64,000 nucleotides of DNA from Acinetobacter sp. ANC 4178 (lineage in GTDB: Bacteria > Pseudomonadota > Gammaproteobacteria > Pseudomonadales > Moraxellaceae), in the NCBI RefSeq assembly GCF_004331175.1, contig NZ_SJOD01000001.1, positions 856,145 to 920,144 on the forward strand, in the 5' to 3' direction. A program made the translations under genes and the position numbers. Within the stretch, counting starts at the first letter, position 1. Every line of letters starts with the position of its first letter. This document shows, piece after piece, positions 44,450 through 55,089 of this stretch. The notes beneath the pieces were generated by a model. The model did not search any database. It had not been told where the DNA came from and was given only the letters and a program-made list of their open reading frames with translations.

Positions 44450-45874
44450 TCAATGAGCATTTAAAATGTCGTGCGCGATTTTAGGATATCGATCACTTAA
44501 CATGGAAACAAATGATTGCCGAATATCATTTAAACGAGCAGGATTATCGGCATCAAAACGAACAGTAAAATATTCGCCAGTATTGGATGCTCGAATAATG
44601 CCAAAACCATCTTCAAAATCAAGCCGTACACCATCAATTTTACTCAATTGAGCAGCGATGTGATGGCTCTGGACTTCAATATCGGCCAATAATGATTTAG
44701 GGTCAGCACTATATGTACTGATATAGGTATCTTCGGTACTACAACGCTCAGGGTATTTGACCAATGCTTGTGAAAGCGTGAAATCTGGATGCTGACTTAA
44801 AAATTCAAGTACGCGTAAGGCGGCATATAAGCCATCATCATAACCAAAACCACGCCCATCATTAAACACATAGTGCCCCGCATATTCCCCACCAAACACA
44901 GCTTTTCCACGCGATTGCATAAGATATGTCTTTAAAAAGCTACTGCCTGTGCGAATCATTTTGGCTTGCCCACCCAATTCACACACCGTATTGCGTACCA
45001 TGGTCGAGCATTTCACATCAAATACCACTTCATGCTGAGGATGCGTAGTGAGGCACATTTCGGCAAATAAAGACAATAAACGATCTGCACTAATGATGCT
45101 GCCATGCTCATCAACCAATACCAGTCGATCACCATCCCCATCGAGCGCAATGCCAAGATCTGCATGTTGCTCTCGAACTGTTTCGGTCAAAGCAATTAAA
45201 TGACTGGCTTGTGATGGATCAGGAGCATGATCAGGAAATTCTCCATTGGATTCACAACGCAGTGCGGTTACCTGACAACCTAATTTTTGTAAAACCAAAA
45301 CGGCACAGCGCCCTGCCGAACCATGCAAACCATCAATCACCACATGGAAAGGACGTTTCAGTTGAATATCTTCTAAGATGGCTTGCTGATACTGCAAACA
45401 GTAGCTCACATCAAATTGATGCTGAACATGGGTTAAAGGTACTTTACGTTGAGGGGAAAACTGTAAGCTCGCGACATAACCAACTTGTTGGATCATTTCA
45501 GGACACGGCGGTTCACCTTGCATAATCCACTTGATGCCATTGTCACTTTTCGGATTATGACTTGCCGTCACCATAATGCCATTGCCTGCAAATTGGCGCG
45601 CAGAGTAATACAACATTGGGCTAGAACAACAGCCAACGTTCACTACATGAAACCCTTGTTTTTCGAATATTGTTTGTATAATTTGGGCGTAAGCAGGACT
45701 ACTCAAACGAGCATCATAACCAATCACCACAGTGGTTTGCGCGGCTTGTTGATACTGGCAGGCCAGACCATAAGCGATTGCTTCAACCAGTTCGGGTGTT
45801 AATAACGTTACTTTTCCACGGATATCATAGGCGCGAAAGACCTGCCATGGAAATATAGGTTGTTGAATATTCAT
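44450..45874 (-). CDS. algC: Phosphomannomutase/phosphoglucomutase
   Basis: A 474-residue alpha-D-phosphohexomutase. The four active-site parts are clear: catalytic Ser in TASHNPKSDNGIK, the metal loop DGDGDRLVLVD, the sugar loop GGEYAGHYVFND, and the phosphate loop RASNTGEYFTVRFDA. It supplies mannose-1-P and glucose-1-P for surface polysaccharides. Slightly longer than Pseudomonas AlgC. The gene stands between dut and argB; 206 bp of AT-rich DNA separate it from dut. Confidence 0.92.
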   Translation of the reverse strand: MNIQQPIFPWQVFRAYDIRGKVTLLTPELVEAIAYGLACQYQQAAQTTVVIGYDARLSSPAYAQIIQTIFEKQGFHVVNVGCCSSPMLYYSARQFAGNGIMVTASHNPKSDNGIKWIMQGEPPCPEMIQQVGYVASLQFSPQRKVPLTHVQHQFDVSYCLQYQQAILEDIQLKRPFHVVIDGLHGSAGRCAVLVLQKLGCQVTALRCESNGEFPDHAPDPSQASHLIALTETVREQHADLGIALDGDGDRLVLVDEHGSIISADRLLSLFAEMCLTTHPQHEVVFDVKCSTMVRNTVCELGGQAKMIRTGSSFLKTYLMQSRGKAVFGGEYAGHYVFNDGRGFGYDDGLYAALRVLEFLSQHPDFTLSQALVKYPERCSTEDTYISTYSADPKSLLADIEVQSHHIAAQLSKIDGVRLDFEDGFGIIRASNTGEYFTVRFDADNPARLNDIRQSFVSMLSDRYPKIAHDILNAH

Positions 45875-46047
45875 ATATTTGTAACTTCTGAACCCAACGA
45901 ATACTTTAAAAATTCGTCTTATTCATACAACGTAAATGTTTTAAAATATTTCTAGTTTATATCTGAATAGAATTGAACTGTTAATACTATTTAAGTGTTG
46001 TTGACAGCTTATAAAGTGAAATTAAATAAAATCTTTTATATTTCAGA

Positions 46048-46073
46048 ATGAAAGAGCCCAAAGGCTCTTTCAT
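46048..46073 (-). terminator. Hairpin after dut
   Basis: ATGAAAGAGCC (46048-46058) and GGCTCTTTCAT (46063-46073) pair perfectly over 11 bp around a four-base loop; no long T-run follows, so efficiency is uncertain. Confidence 0.6.
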
Positions 46074-46080
46074 ATTAACA

Positions 46081-46533
46081 TCAGTTTTTACCTGTATGTC
46101 CAAAGCCACCCGCACCACGCTCAGTCGCCACAAATTCGTCCACTTGTTCAAATTCTGCTTGTACTACAGGAACAAGTACATATTGTGCTAAACGTTCACC
46201 TGGTTCCAAGGTAAATGCATTTTGACCACGGTTCCATACCGATACCATAAGCTCACCTTGATAGTCTGAGTCAATCAAACCCACAAGATTACCTAAAACG
46301 ATACCGTGTTTATGCCCTAAGCCTGAGCGAGGCAAAATTAAACCTGCAAAACCCGTATCTTCGATATAAATAGCTAAACCTGTTTTAACCAGTACCGTTT
46401 GACCCGGTTCAATCACAGTGGGTTCAGTCACACATGCACGCAAATCTAAACCAGCAGAACCTTGCGTTGCATAAGTTGGCATTGGCCATTCTTGTCCTAA
46501 ACGTGCATCTAGAACTTTAACTTGAACCTTCAT
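46081..46533 (-). CDS. dut: dUTP diphosphatase
   Basis: A 150-residue trimeric dUTPase that hydrolyses dUTP to dUMP. All five motifs are seen: [47 protein letters not shown] and the C-terminal [12 protein letters not shown]. Full length. It follows rep (34-bp gap) on the same strand, so they may share an mRNA. Confidence 0.95.
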   Translation of the reverse strand: MKVQVKVLDARLGQEWPMPTYATQGSAGLDLRACVTEPTVIEPGQTVLVKTGLAIYIEDTGFAGLILPRSGLGHKHGIVLGNLVGLIDSDYQGELMVSVWNRGQNAFTLEPGERLAQYVLVPVVQAEFEQVDEFVATERGAGGFGHTGKN

Positions 46534-46567
46534 ATTGTTTCCTACTGTTTCAAAATTAATATCGCAA

Positions 46568-48607
46568 TCAACGCTTAATTAAAGCGCGTAAATTTTCGAG
46601 GTAGTGTTGAGCTTGCTGCTTGGGATCGACATTGCCCGCGAGCTTTTTCTTACGTCCTAACCACTCCAATTCATCTTGTGGCAATTCATCTAAAAAGCGG
46701 CTTGGAGTCATTTGACGCATTTGCCCACCTGCTTTACGTTGCTCTGCCAAGGTAATGGTTAAACCTTGACGTGCGCGAGTAATACCGACATACATCAAAC
46801 GGCGTTCTTCTTCGACCGTTTCAGCCGCAATCGAGTTTTTATGTGGCAATAGCTCTTCTTCTAAACCAATCAAATACACGAATGGAAATTCCAAGCCTTT
46901 AGAAGCATGCAGTGTCAACAAATTGACCTTATCGGTGTCTTCTTCTTCCTGTTGCTGCTCTAGCATATCGAGCAACACCATTTTGCGAATCACACTCTCA
47001 ATATTGCGCTCATCGACATCTTCTGCACGGTTAATCAAACTTTGAATACTGGTATAGAGCACTTCAATATTGTCGAGCTTGGTTTTTTCCTGTGCAGGTG
47101 TAGCAGCAGACTCTTTGATATAGTCGATATAGCCTGCTTCATGCATCATTTGGCGAATAATCGGTACAGGTTCATCATCTTCTAGCAATTCACGCGTAAA
47201 ATTAGCAATGAATTCGGCAAATTCAGCCAATTGCGTGGTGGCCTTTTTCGGAATAACCATAGTCAAACGTTGGTCGCCCGCTGCCGTCAATAAAGACAAA
47301 TGATTTTCTTGTGCGAATAAACCCAGCTTTTCTAAAGTAACAGGGCCAATGGCACGTTTTGGCGTATTAATAATACGTAAAAAAGCACTGTCATCTTCAG
47401 GATTAATAATCAGACGCAGATAACTCATGATGTCTTTGATTTCTGCACGGGCGAAGAAGGACTGACCACCAGATAACTTATACGGAATCTGCATTTGACG
47501 CAGTTGCGTCTCTAAAATACGTGCTTGGAAGTTACCCCGATATAAAATGGCATAATCTTTCCAATTTTTCCCATTCATCAGTTTATGCGTGATCAGGTCT
47601 TTGACCACGCGTTCTGCTTCATCATCATCATTACGGCAGGTAATCACGCGAATGACTTCACCATGGCCTTTGTCTGACCAAAGTTTTTTATCAAAAATAT
47701 GTGGATTATTCCCAATCACCGTATTTGCCGCTTTTAAAATACGACTGGTCGAACGATAGTTCTGTTCCAGTTTAATCACTTTTAAATTACGAAAATCTTC
47801 ATTCAGCAAAGCCATATTTTCTGGCTTCGCACCACGCCATGCATAAATCGATTGGTCATCGTCTCCTACAGCCGTAAACTGTCCCATCACACCGACCAAC
47901 AGTTTTACCAAAATATATTGTGCAGTGTTGGTGTCTTGATATTCATCGACCAACAAATAGCGAATGCGATTTTGCCAACGATCACGTACTTCTTGATTTT
48001 CTTGTAATAAACGTGTTGGCATGACAATTAAATCGTCAAAATCCACGGCGTTGTAAGCACGTAAATTGCGCTCATAGAGTTGGTACAAATGCGCAAACTG
48101 AACATCTTCAGCGGTTTCACAGGTAACGTGCGCCTGTTCAGGTGGAATCAAATCATTTTTCCAGTCTGAAATCATCTTCATGGCTTTGGCAATCAGCTCT
48201 TTACTTTCAGCACCAGATAAATTGTCACGGTGCATCAAGTCCATCAAAATACGCTTACAGTCATCTGCATCTAAAATAGAAAAGTTATTTTTTAATGGCG
48301 TGTGTTTCAGCTCTAAACGTAACATGTTTAGACCGAAGGTATGAAAGGTCGAAACCGAGAGCCCTTTTGCTTCTTCACGTGACAACAACTTTGTCACACG
48401 TTCTTTCATTTCACGTGCAGCTTTGTTGGTAAAGGTCATCGCAGTAATACGATAAGCAGGAATCCCACAATGTTTCACCAAATAAGCAATTTTACGGGTA
48501 ATCACCGAAGTTTTACCCGAACCAGCCCCTGCAAGTACTAACAAGGGCCCTTGAGTGTATTTCATGGCTTCAAGTTGCTTGTCGTTTAACTGACTTGCCA
48601 GCGACAT
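46568..48607 (-). CDS. rep: ATP-dependent DNA helicase Rep
   Basis: A 679-residue SF1A helicase of the UvrD/Rep group, translocating 3'-5' and helping replication forks past protein blocks. Motifs: [19 protein letters not shown] (Ia/I), [24 protein letters not shown] (II), [14 protein letters not shown] (III), [12 protein letters not shown] (IV) and [20 protein letters not shown] (V). Length fits Rep, shorter than UvrD. Starts at 48607 with AAAGAGGAAAG upstream. Confidence 0.9.
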   Translation of the reverse strand: MSLASQLNDKQLEAMKYTQGPLLVLAGAGSGKTSVITRKIAYLVKHCGIPAYRITAMTFTNKAAREMKERVTKLLSREEAKGLSVSTFHTFGLNMLRLELKHTPLKNNFSILDADDCKRILMDLMHRDNLSGAESKELIAKAMKMISDWKNDLIPPEQAHVTCETAEDVQFAHLYQLYERNLRAYNAVDFDDLIVMPTRLLQENQEVRDRWQNRIRYLLVDEYQDTNTAQYILVKLLVGVMGQFTAVGDDDQSIYAWRGAKPENMALLNEDFRNLKVIKLEQNYRSTSRILKAANTVIGNNPHIFDKKLWSDKGHGEVIRVITCRNDDDEAERVVKDLITHKLMNGKNWKDYAILYRGNFQARILETQLRQMQIPYKLSGGQSFFARAEIKDIMSYLRLIINPEDDSAFLRIINTPKRAIGPVTLEKLGLFAQENHLSLLTAAGDQRLTMVIPKKATTQLAEFAEFIANFTRELLEDDEPVPIIRQMMHEAGYIDYIKESAATPAQEKTKLDNIEVLYTSIQSLINRAEDVDERNIESVIRKMVLLDMLEQQQEEEDTDKVNLLTLHASKGLEFPFVYLIGLEEELLPHKNSIAAETVEEERRLMYVGITRARQGLTITLAEQRKAGGQMRQMTPSRFLDELPQDELEWLGRKKKLAGNVDPKQQAQHYLENLRALIKR

Positions 48608-48690
48608 AGTCTTTCCTCTTTTTAATCCGAACTAGATTATAGACATCAAACCCCCAGATGCCTAACCTAAAATGACGATTCTCTGTTCAT

Positions 48691-48717
48691 AAAAAAAGCC
48701 ACCTAAAGGTGGCTTTT
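48691..48717 (-). terminator. Terminator after the OmpA-family gene
   Basis: AAAAGCCACC (48694-48703) and GGTGGCTTTT (48708-48717) pair perfectly; on the minus strand seven T residues follow. Confidence 0.9.
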
Positions 48718-48754
48718 CCGAAACTCAATGATTTTTAAGCAAACAAAATATTAA

Positions 48755-49402
48755 TTATTTTGTTTCATACACAGTAATTTCTACGCGACGGTTTTGTTCA
48801 CGGCCCGCAGCAGTGTCATTGCTCGCAATTGGTGAAGAAGAACCATAACCACGCGCAGTCATACGTGAGCTTGCAATCCCTTGAGAAGATAAATAGCCCA
48901 TTACAGAGTTTGCACGGTTTTGCGATAATGGATTGTTAATCGCATCAGTACCTGTGTTGTCAGTGTGACCATGAATTACAAGCGCAAGTTTATTGGCTGT
49001 ACCATCTTCACGTAATACACGCGCAACATCATTCAATGCTGTTTGGAAACGTGGCTGAATGGTAGATGAGTTAGTTGCAAAGGTAACACTTGGCATTACA
49101 AGATTAATCGAACCATCTTTGTTACGGTCTACATCAACGCCAGTACCCGCAAGTTCTTCACGAAGACGTTTTTCTTTTTTGTCTAATAACAGACCTGCAC
49201 CACCGCCCACTACAGCACCAATAGCCGCTGCTTGACCCATTTTATCTTTGTCTGCATTTGAATATGCAAGACCTGCACCCAATAATGCACCGAGACCTGC
49301 ACCGATTGCTGCTTTGTCATATTCCATTCCTGTGCCAGTAGATTGACAACCTGAAAGAACCAACGCCCCTGCTACTGCTGATGAAATTAATAGTGCACGC
49401 AT
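48755..49402 (-). CDS. OmpA-family outer-membrane lipoprotein
   Basis: A 215-residue lipoprotein (YiaD-like). Signal peptide with lipobox LVLSGC (Cys near 19), a glycine-zipper region (GAGLGALLGAGLAYSN, AAIGAVVGGGAGLLLD), then the peptidoglycan-binding OmpA C-domain: VIHGHTDNTGTDAINN, NRANSVMGYLSSQGI and REQNRRVEITV. It links the outer membrane to the cell wall. Single gene with its own terminator; 267 bp of AT-rich DNA lie upstream. Confidence 0.9.
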   Translation of the reverse strand: MRALLISSAVAGALVLSGCQSTGTGMEYDKAAIGAGLGALLGAGLAYSNADKDKMGQAAAIGAVVGGGAGLLLDKKEKRLREELAGTGVDVDRNKDGSINLVMPSVTFATNSSTIQPRFQTALNDVARVLREDGTANKLALVIHGHTDNTGTDAINNPLSQNRANSVMGYLSSQGIASSRMTARGYGSSSPIASNDTAAGREQNRRVEITVYETK

Positions 49403-49669
49403 GACATGCCTCCATTTGTGTGTTTTGTTTATGCTTGAAATGGTCGCCTAAAAATAGGACTTAGACCATTGATCTTTTGTAAATAATAACTTGTTTGGTT
49501 ACATTTTGTAATAATTAATTCCAACTTCGAATGTGCATTCATCACATTCCCTACATGTTTAATAAATCATGAAGGATAATTTACCAAACACAACGCTTGT
49601 TTTATTTTCAGAATTTGCAACTATATTCAATAACGAGAATGGATGATTTTACTTAGGATTATTTTTTAT

Positions 49670-50608
49670 ATGTCATCTTCAGCAAACAAACAACCCATAT
49701 TAAAAAAAATCACACGTGGACTAACGGTTGGCTCTGTCATGACAGGCAGCACTTTTTTTCATGGGCCACCTGTACTCGCGCTTGGCTTAACCAAGTTGTT
49801 TAAACAATCAAAAAAAGTAGATCAAACCAATATTCAAATTACCAATAGCTGGCTTGGGGTCAACAACTGGTTGATTGATCATGTTTTACCACATCTAAAA
49901 TGGGACATTACGGTCGATGATGATCTCGACTTAAGCATGCAAGGTCGTTATTTAATGACCTGTAATCATCAAAGTTGGGTCGACACGACAGTAAATCAAT
50001 ATTTTGGACTCACGCGTATGCCATTGACGCGGTTTTTCACCAAATGGGAGCTCATTTTTATTCCCTTTGTTGGACAGGCGTTTAAAATCTTAGGCTTCCC
50101 AATGATGAAGCGGCACAGCAAACAAGAAATTGAGAAAAATCCTGAACTCAAAACCCGAGACATGGAAGAAGCGCGTAAAGCGTGTGAACAATTATTGAGC
50201 CAGCCTTTTACCCTACTGAACTATTTGGAAGGAACACGATTCACACCAGAAAAGCATCAGCAACAAAACTCTCCCTACCAAAATCTACTTAAACCGAAAG
50301 CAGGCGGCTTAGCCCTTGCCCTCAATATTTTAGGTAATCAAATTGATGCCTTGGTTGATATGACCATTGTCTATCCAGATGGTGCGCCTGGTTATGGCGA
50401 ATTCTGGTTCGGCGAAGTGGGTCGAATTGCTGTGAATTTACGCAAAATCGAGATTCCCGACTGGGTTTTAGGTGGAAACTATGAAGATGATGAACAATAT
50501 CGCGTACGTTTCCAAGCATGGGTCGATCAACTTTGGACCGAAAAAGATCAACTGATTAGTCAAATGAAAGCGCAATATTCAACAGCTGCTGAAGTGAATA
50601 AGGTATAA
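49670..50608 (+). CDS. 1-acylglycerol-3-phosphate acyltransferase-like (LPLAT, YihG type)
   Basis: A lysophospholipid acyltransferase of about 312 residues. The catalytic NHQSWVDT holds the H-x4-D motif; the glycerol-phosphate site is LLNYLEGTRFTPEKH. It resembles E. coli YihG, which acts on phosphatidic acid synthesis with long acyl chains. ATG 49670 begins the usual N-terminus; a frame open to 49643 adds nine residues and cannot be excluded. The membrane protein gene follows after 4 bp, so they form an operon. Confidence 0.85.
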   Translation: MSSSANKQPILKKITRGLTVGSVMTGSTFFHGPPVLALGLTKLFKQSKKVDQTNIQITNSWLGVNNWLIDHVLPHLKWDITVDDDLDLSMQGRYLMTCNHQSWVDTTVNQYFGLTRMPLTRFFTKWELIFIPFVGQAFKILGFPMMKRHSKQEIEKNPELKTRDMEEARKACEQLLSQPFTLLNYLEGTRFTPEKHQQQNSPYQNLLKPKAGGLALALNILGNQIDALVDMTIVYPDGAPGYGEFWFGEVGRIAVNLRKIEIPDWVLGGNYEDDEQYRVRFQAWVDQLWTEKDQLISQMKAQYSTAAEVNKV

Positions 50609-50612
50609 ACCA

Positions 50613-51662
50613 ATGAAGCAGAACAGTTCAGCAAAAAAATCTAAATATCATCGTGTTGATCCGCAGAGCTGGTCATTTAAGCTCTATCTGATTTACGACA
50701 CTTTTATGGTGTTCCTGATTATTTTTAATCTGTTCTGCTTGTGTGCCAATTTTTTCTTAATGAGCAATATTGGCGGTTGGTTCTTAACCTCGCTTCATTT
50801 AGATGAAATTCTCAATTTTTATCGTACACATCTACATCCGTGGGTGATTACTACCGAAGCTTGGTTTATTTTGTTCTTAATTACTGAGCTTCTGGTTCGA
50901 TGGATAATTGCCATTATTTATCACCATCATCGTCGTTGGTTCTTTTTCCCTTTTATTCACTGGTATGAAATTTTAGCCATTATTCCACATCTGCGTTTTC
51001 TACGTTTATTTCGTGCCGGGATTATTATTTTCCGTCTGCATGAATTGGGCTATAACGTCATTCCCGAATCCATTCAACAAAGAGCGAAATTTTACTACCG
51101 TGTAATCATGGAGGAACTGTCTGATCGCGTGGTTATTACCGTATTAGATGGCGTGAAGCATGAACTCAGTACCAGTTCCACCCATAAAAAAATCATTCAT
51201 GACTTGGTCGATCATCATCGCATCTTATTTGCGCAAGCTTTGGCAGAGCTTTTACAGGAATCACTGGCGACAGAACTCCAGCAACGCCAAGCGTTAATTG
51301 CTCAAAATATTGGTGCCATTGTGAATCAAGCCATTGAAGATACACCTGAACTGACTCAACTATTACGCTTAATCCCGATAGTTGGTGGACGGATTGAGCA
51401 TCAAATTCAGAGCATTGGGCAACGCTTGGGGGAAAATATTACCTACGGTATTTTAGAGCCATTGATATCTGGCAGCCCAGAACAGCCCAACCATACGTAT
51501 AAGCTCATTGCAGAAAAAGTCAGCGAATTGAACATTGATAATCAAGCATTGGAACAATTGGTTGAGTCTGCTGTGTACGAAACTTTGGACGCCATTCGTA
51601 AGCAAGTGAAAGTGAAACAGTGGTTAGAAGACCTTGAAGAGCTCGATCAAGCTAAAGAATAA
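50613..51662 (+). CDS. Membrane protein with a voltage-sensor-like region
   Basis: A 349-residue protein of unknown function. Four hydrophobic segments lie at about 26-50, 75-100, 110-128 and 130-150. The third and fourth (FIHWYEILAIIP, then HLRFLRLFRAGIIIFRL) look like S3-S4 of a voltage sensor, with Arg every third position; no pore helix or selectivity filter follows. The rest is a soluble helical region of about 200 residues (ESLATELQQRQALIAQNIGA). It is co-transcribed with the LPLAT gene, 4 bp after it. It may be a voltage-regulated or lipid-sensing partner; this is speculation. The annotation would normally be hypothetical protein. Confidence 0.55.
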   Translation: MKQNSSAKKSKYHRVDPQSWSFKLYLIYDTFMVFLIIFNLFCLCANFFLMSNIGGWFLTSLHLDEILNFYRTHLHPWVITTEAWFILFLITELLVRWIIAIIYHHHRRWFFFPFIHWYEILAIIPHLRFLRLFRAGIIIFRLHELGYNVIPESIQQRAKFYYRVIMEELSDRVVITVLDGVKHELSTSSTHKKIIHDLVDHHRILFAQALAELLQESLATELQQRQALIAQNIGAIVNQAIEDTPELTQLLRLIPIVGGRIEHQIQSIGQRLGENITYGILEPLISGSPEQPNHTYKLIAEKVSELNIDNQALEQLVESAVYETLDAIRKQVKVKQWLEDLEELDQAKE

Positions 51663-51784
51663 GCATTAAGATAAAAAAGTTACAAACTTGGCTAGAGAAT
51701 TCAAAGAATTTGTTCTAGGATTTGCTCTATTTACAACATCACTTCGGCATAAAACCAATAGTTTCGAAGTCTTAAGGATAAAAT

Positions 51785-52513
51785 ATGGCTGATATTCGGA
51801 TCACCGGTAGAATGGTTAACTTTAGTAGATTAACCTTCGACACAAATGACCATAATGCCATTCGTCAACAACTGAGCCAATTGCTTCAAGACAGCACCAC
51901 GCAAGGTGCGCTTGTTATTTTAGACAGTACAGTTGAACAAGAGCTGATTGCCCTAATTCAACTGCTGCTCGATTTAGATTTACAACCTATGGCGGTCATT
52001 GAAGGCCTATTGGGTGATGAAGCACGTGCGATTCAATTTCCAGTACTCCCTGCCGACAGTAAATCGTTACAACGTATTAAAGCAACCCAAGAACAAGTGG
52101 TTGAAACCGCTGTTCAAGAACCAGAAGTCGCAACGGAAAATACGCAAAAAGTATCGCCATTTCCGCGTAATATTGGACATATTACCTCGTATCACGATGA
52201 AATCTTACGTACAGGTCAATGTTTAATCCAAGATCATGGCGATATTATCGTCAATGCAGGGATAAATAGCGGTTCAGAAGTAATTGCTTCAGGAAATATA
52301 CATATTTATGGCAGTGCTCGTGGTAGAGTTATCGCAGGTGCTGGTGGAAACAGTGCTGCTCGCATTTTTTGTCACTCACTTGAAGCCGAATTGGTTTCAA
52401 TTGCAGGGACATATTGTGTCGCCGATGATATTCCACCCCATGTCTTAAAGAAGTCCGTACATATTTATTTAAATGAAAACCAAGAGCTCGAATTTAAAGC
52501 TCTGGAATTTTAA
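51785..52513 (+). CDS. minC: Septum-site inhibitor MinC
   Basis: A 242-residue cell division inhibitor. The N-terminal domain that disturbs FtsZ filaments is about 1-110; the C-terminal beta-helix ([40 protein letters not shown]) binds MinD and FtsZ. AAGGA lies eight bases before the ATG. First gene of minCDE, usual order and length. Confidence 0.94.
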   Translation: MADIRITGRMVNFSRLTFDTNDHNAIRQQLSQLLQDSTTQGALVILDSTVEQELIALIQLLLDLDLQPMAVIEGLLGDEARAIQFPVLPADSKSLQRIKATQEQVVETAVQEPEVATENTQKVSPFPRNIGHITSYHDEILRTGQCLIQDHGDIIVNAGINSGSEVIASGNIHIYGSARGRVIAGAGGNSAARIFCHSLEAELVSIAGTYCVADDIPPHVLKKSVHIYLNENQELEFKALEF

Positions 52514-52578
52514 TGTATAAATAAACACCAAAACCCCGCTAATTAAAGGGGGGATTTACCATAACAGGAGTGGATTCG

Positions 52579-53391
52579 GTGGCGAAAATTGTTGTCGTAA
52601 CATCAGGCAAAGGTGGCGTAGGAAAAACTACGACCAGTGCATCTTTTGCAACAGGTTTAGCCCTTCGTGGTCACAAAACTGTTGTGATTGATTTTGACGT
52701 AGGTCTACGTAATCTTGACCTCATTATGGGCTGCGAACGTCGTGTTGTGTATGATTTTGTGAATGTTTTAAATAACGAAGCACGATTACAACAAGCACTT
52801 ATTCGTGATAAAGATATTGAAAACTTATACATTTTACCGGCATCACAAACGCGCGATAAAGATGCGTTGACCGATGAAGGTGTAGCACGTGTAATGGACG
52901 AATTATCTCAAGAATTCGATTACATTATTTGTGATTCTCCTGCGGGGATTGAGCGTGGTGCAATTCTAGCCATGTACCATGCAGATGAAGCGATTATCGT
53001 GACCAACCCTGAAATTTCATCGGTACGTGACTCTGACCGCATTATCGGTATGTTGGACAGTAAAACTAAAAAAGTAGAACAGAATGAAGGCCGTATACGC
53101 AAACATTTGTGTATTACCCGCTTTAATCCTGAACGTGCAGACAAGCAAGAAATGCTCACGATTGACGACATCTCGAAAGACATTTTACGTGTACCGACAT
53201 TGGGTGTTGTGCCTGAATGTAAAAGCGTTTTACAAGCGTCTAACGAAGGTAAACCTGTCATTTTGTTCCAAGAAGCAGAAGCTGGACAAGCCTATGAAGA
53301 TCTGGTTGCCCGTTTCCTTGGTGAAGAGCGTCCTTACCGTCACATTACAGTCAAACCTAAAGGCTGGTTAGCACGATTATTTGGAGTGTAA
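52579..53391 (+). CDS. minD: Septum-site ATPase MinD
   Basis: A 270-residue ParA-family ATPase which oscillates between poles with MinE and carries MinC. The deviant Walker A is VVVTSGKGGVGKTTTSASF; the membrane-binding helix is the C-terminal GWLARLFGV. I chose the GTG at 52579, which has AGGAG eight bases upstream and gives the standard 270 residues; another GTG at 52570 overlaps that ribosome binding site. Confidence 0.95.
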   Translation: MAKIVVVTSGKGGVGKTTTSASFATGLALRGHKTVVIDFDVGLRNLDLIMGCERRVVYDFVNVLNNEARLQQALIRDKDIENLYILPASQTRDKDALTDEGVARVMDELSQEFDYIICDSPAGIERGAILAMYHADEAIIVTNPEISSVRDSDRIIGMLDSKTKKVEQNEGRIRKHLCITRFNPERADKQEMLTIDDISKDILRVPTLGVVPECKSVLQASNEGKPVILFQEAEAGQAYEDLVARFLGEERPYRHITVKPKGWLARLFGV

Positions 53392-53393
53392 AT

Positions 53394-53666
53394 ATGGCAG
53401 GCTTCTGGAGTAAATTATTTAGTAATGATGACAAACCATCAAGCGCACAAATGGCAAAAGACCGTTTGAAAGTCATTGTTGCTTCTGAACAAGGCTTAGG
53501 TAAACGCTTGAGCCAAGATAAAATTGACCAAATGAAGAAAGAGATCATGCAAGTGGTCAACCGCTATGTGCGTGGGGTCGATGAAGAACATATCCAAATG
53601 TCTGTTCGCTCAGAAGCGAATATTGAAATGTTGGAGATGAATATCAATTTGCCTGAAGAGCGATAA
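53394..53666 (+). CDS. minE: Cell division topological factor MinE
   Basis: A 90-residue MinE. The N-terminal membrane-binding and MinD-activating part includes AKDRLKVIVASEQ; the dimer domain carries the topological specificity. Starts 2 bp after minD. A strong terminator at 53699-53731 ends the operon. Confidence 0.94.
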   Translation: MAGFWSKLFSNDDKPSSAQMAKDRLKVIVASEQGLGKRLSQDKIDQMKKEIMQVVNRYVRGVDEEHIQMSVRSEANIEMLEMNINLPEER

Positions 53667-53698
53667 TCTGAAATCTGATTAGTCAAGCAAATGGATTC

Positions 53699-53731
53699 AA
53701 GGCAAAATAGCGGCAGTTATTTTGCCTTTTT
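53699..53731 (+). terminator. Terminator of minCDE
   Basis: AAGGCAAAATA (53699-53709) and TATTTTGCCTT (53718-53728) pair perfectly over 11 bp, followed by T residues. Confidence 0.92.
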
Positions 53732-53762
53732 AGTTTGAAAAGAATATACCAAGGAGTTTGCG

Positions 53763-54050
53763 ATGGCATTATCTCAGCCAGCAACGTTTAATGAAGAATG
53801 GTCGGATGAGCGCGTTTTTGCCTATTTAAATCAGCTTCCTCCTGCAGGAGTTAATGCCGACTTTCATGTTCTTTACCACGCATTCAAACATATGCGTCCA
53901 ACTGACTACGAGCGTTTGTTAACTCAATTCGTCGCAGATGGTCGTAATGTCAATGCAACCAATCCTCAAGGTCAACGTATTCACGATGTGATTGCTGAAT
54001 ACCCACGCCAACGTGATGGATTCTTAGAAGTCTTGGCAAAATTTGCTTAA
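53763..54050 (+). CDS. PA4642 family protein
   Basis: A 95-residue protein of the PA4642 family (named after a Pseudomonas gene), recognised by ERVFAYLNQLPPAGVNADFH, VLYHAFKHMRPTDYERLL and NVNATNPQGQ. The function is unknown; it is soluble and widespread in Pseudomonadales. AGGAG lies eight bases before the ATG. It lies between two terminators, so it is a single-gene unit. Confidence 0.8.
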   Translation: MALSQPATFNEEWSDERVFAYLNQLPPAGVNADFHVLYHAFKHMRPTDYERLLTQFVADGRNVNATNPQGQRIHDVIAEYPRQRDGFLEVLAKFA

Positions 54051-54055
54051 GCCTT

Positions 54056-54081
54056 AAAGCCTACCTCGTGTAGGCTTTTTT
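54056..54081. terminator. Terminator after the PA4642-family gene
   Basis: AAAGCCTAC (54056-54064) pairs with GTAGGCTTT (54070-54078) around a five-base loop; T-run follows. Convergent with the AEC transporter gene. Confidence 0.9.
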
Positions 54082-54103
54082 ATTCTCTGCAATCTAAAAT
54101 GAA

Positions 54104-55006
54104 TTAGAACAACAATTGCATCAGCAATGGAAAACTCAATGCAAATAAGAGTGTTTGTAAGCTAATGATTGCTGCCATGAGTTGACTATCCCCCTTAAAA
54201 AATCGCGTTAAAATATAAGATGCCGATGCTGTGGGTAAAGCAAAGAAAACCACCAAGACCGCAATATGTAAGGGTGCCAAGCCAAATCCTTGTGCCACAA
54301 AGTAAGTCAATATCGGTACTCCAAGTAAGCGCGATACACTATTCATCATGACACGTCCAAAATCGGGCTTAAGCTGACTAAACTGTAATGCCGCTCCAAC
54401 TGAAATCAAACCTAATGGCAGACTACTCCCCGCCAACAACTTTAATAATTGTGATATACCTTCTGGCATCAACAAGCCAGAGCCATTAAATGCAATGCCC
54501 AATACGCAAGCGACAATCAGTGGATTCTTCACAATCGACATCAGCGTAAAACGCAACTGACCTTGTGCACTTTGGGTCAATGACCAGACCGAAATAATAT
54601 TGACCAATGGAATCGCAACAGCAATCATCATAGTGAATAATTGCATGCCAGTCGCACCAAACATTAAGCCCATCAATGAAAGCCCAATATAGGTGTTGAA
54701 TCGAATCTGACTTTGAATATAAACCCCGAAACGGCGCACTGGAATGTGAAGATAAAATTTAAGCGCCAATAACACCACGCTAATCAATACAATGATCACG
54801 ATTAGTGCCACGTAAAGCATAACCATCGAACCTAAGTCGAGCTTTACACTAGAAAGATTGCTAAACAATAACGCAGGAAAAAGAATGTAATAATTCAGTT
54901 TTTCAGAGTTTGCCCAAAATTCCTCCTGCAAAAAAACTGTCCGTTTAAATACATATCCCATTCCAATCAGAAAAACCAATGGAAAGAGTGCCATGATCAT
55001 GTTCAT
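54104..55006 (-). CDS. AEC family transporter (auxin-efflux carrier type)
   Basis: A 300-residue membrane protein with about ten helices of the AEC (MdcF/YfdV) family. It opens with IMALFPLVFLIGMGYVFKRT and has the central LKLLAGSSLPLGLISVGAAL and the late PTASASYILTRFFKGD, typical of the family. It probably moves an organic acid. It is divergent from a LysR regulator 83 bp away, its likely regulator. Confidence 0.85.
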   Translation of the reverse strand: MNMIMALFPLVFLIGMGYVFKRTVFLQEEFWANSEKLNYYILFPALLFSNLSSVKLDLGSMVMLYVALIVIIVLISVVLLALKFYLHIPVRRFGVYIQSQIRFNTYIGLSLMGLMFGATGMQLFTMMIAVAIPLVNIISVWSLTQSAQGQLRFTLMSIVKNPLIVACVLGIAFNGSGLLMPEGISQLLKLLAGSSLPLGLISVGAALQFSQLKPDFGRVMMNSVSRLLGVPILTYFVAQGFGLAPLHIAVLVVFFALPTASASYILTRFFKGDSQLMAAIISLQTLLFALSFPLLMQLLF

Positions 55007-55089
55007 TCATTTATTCCAATTACTGCACATCAGTCAGCTTTGACTCATCTTGGAAACAGAATATAATCCTTATTCTCCCTCATAATAAA

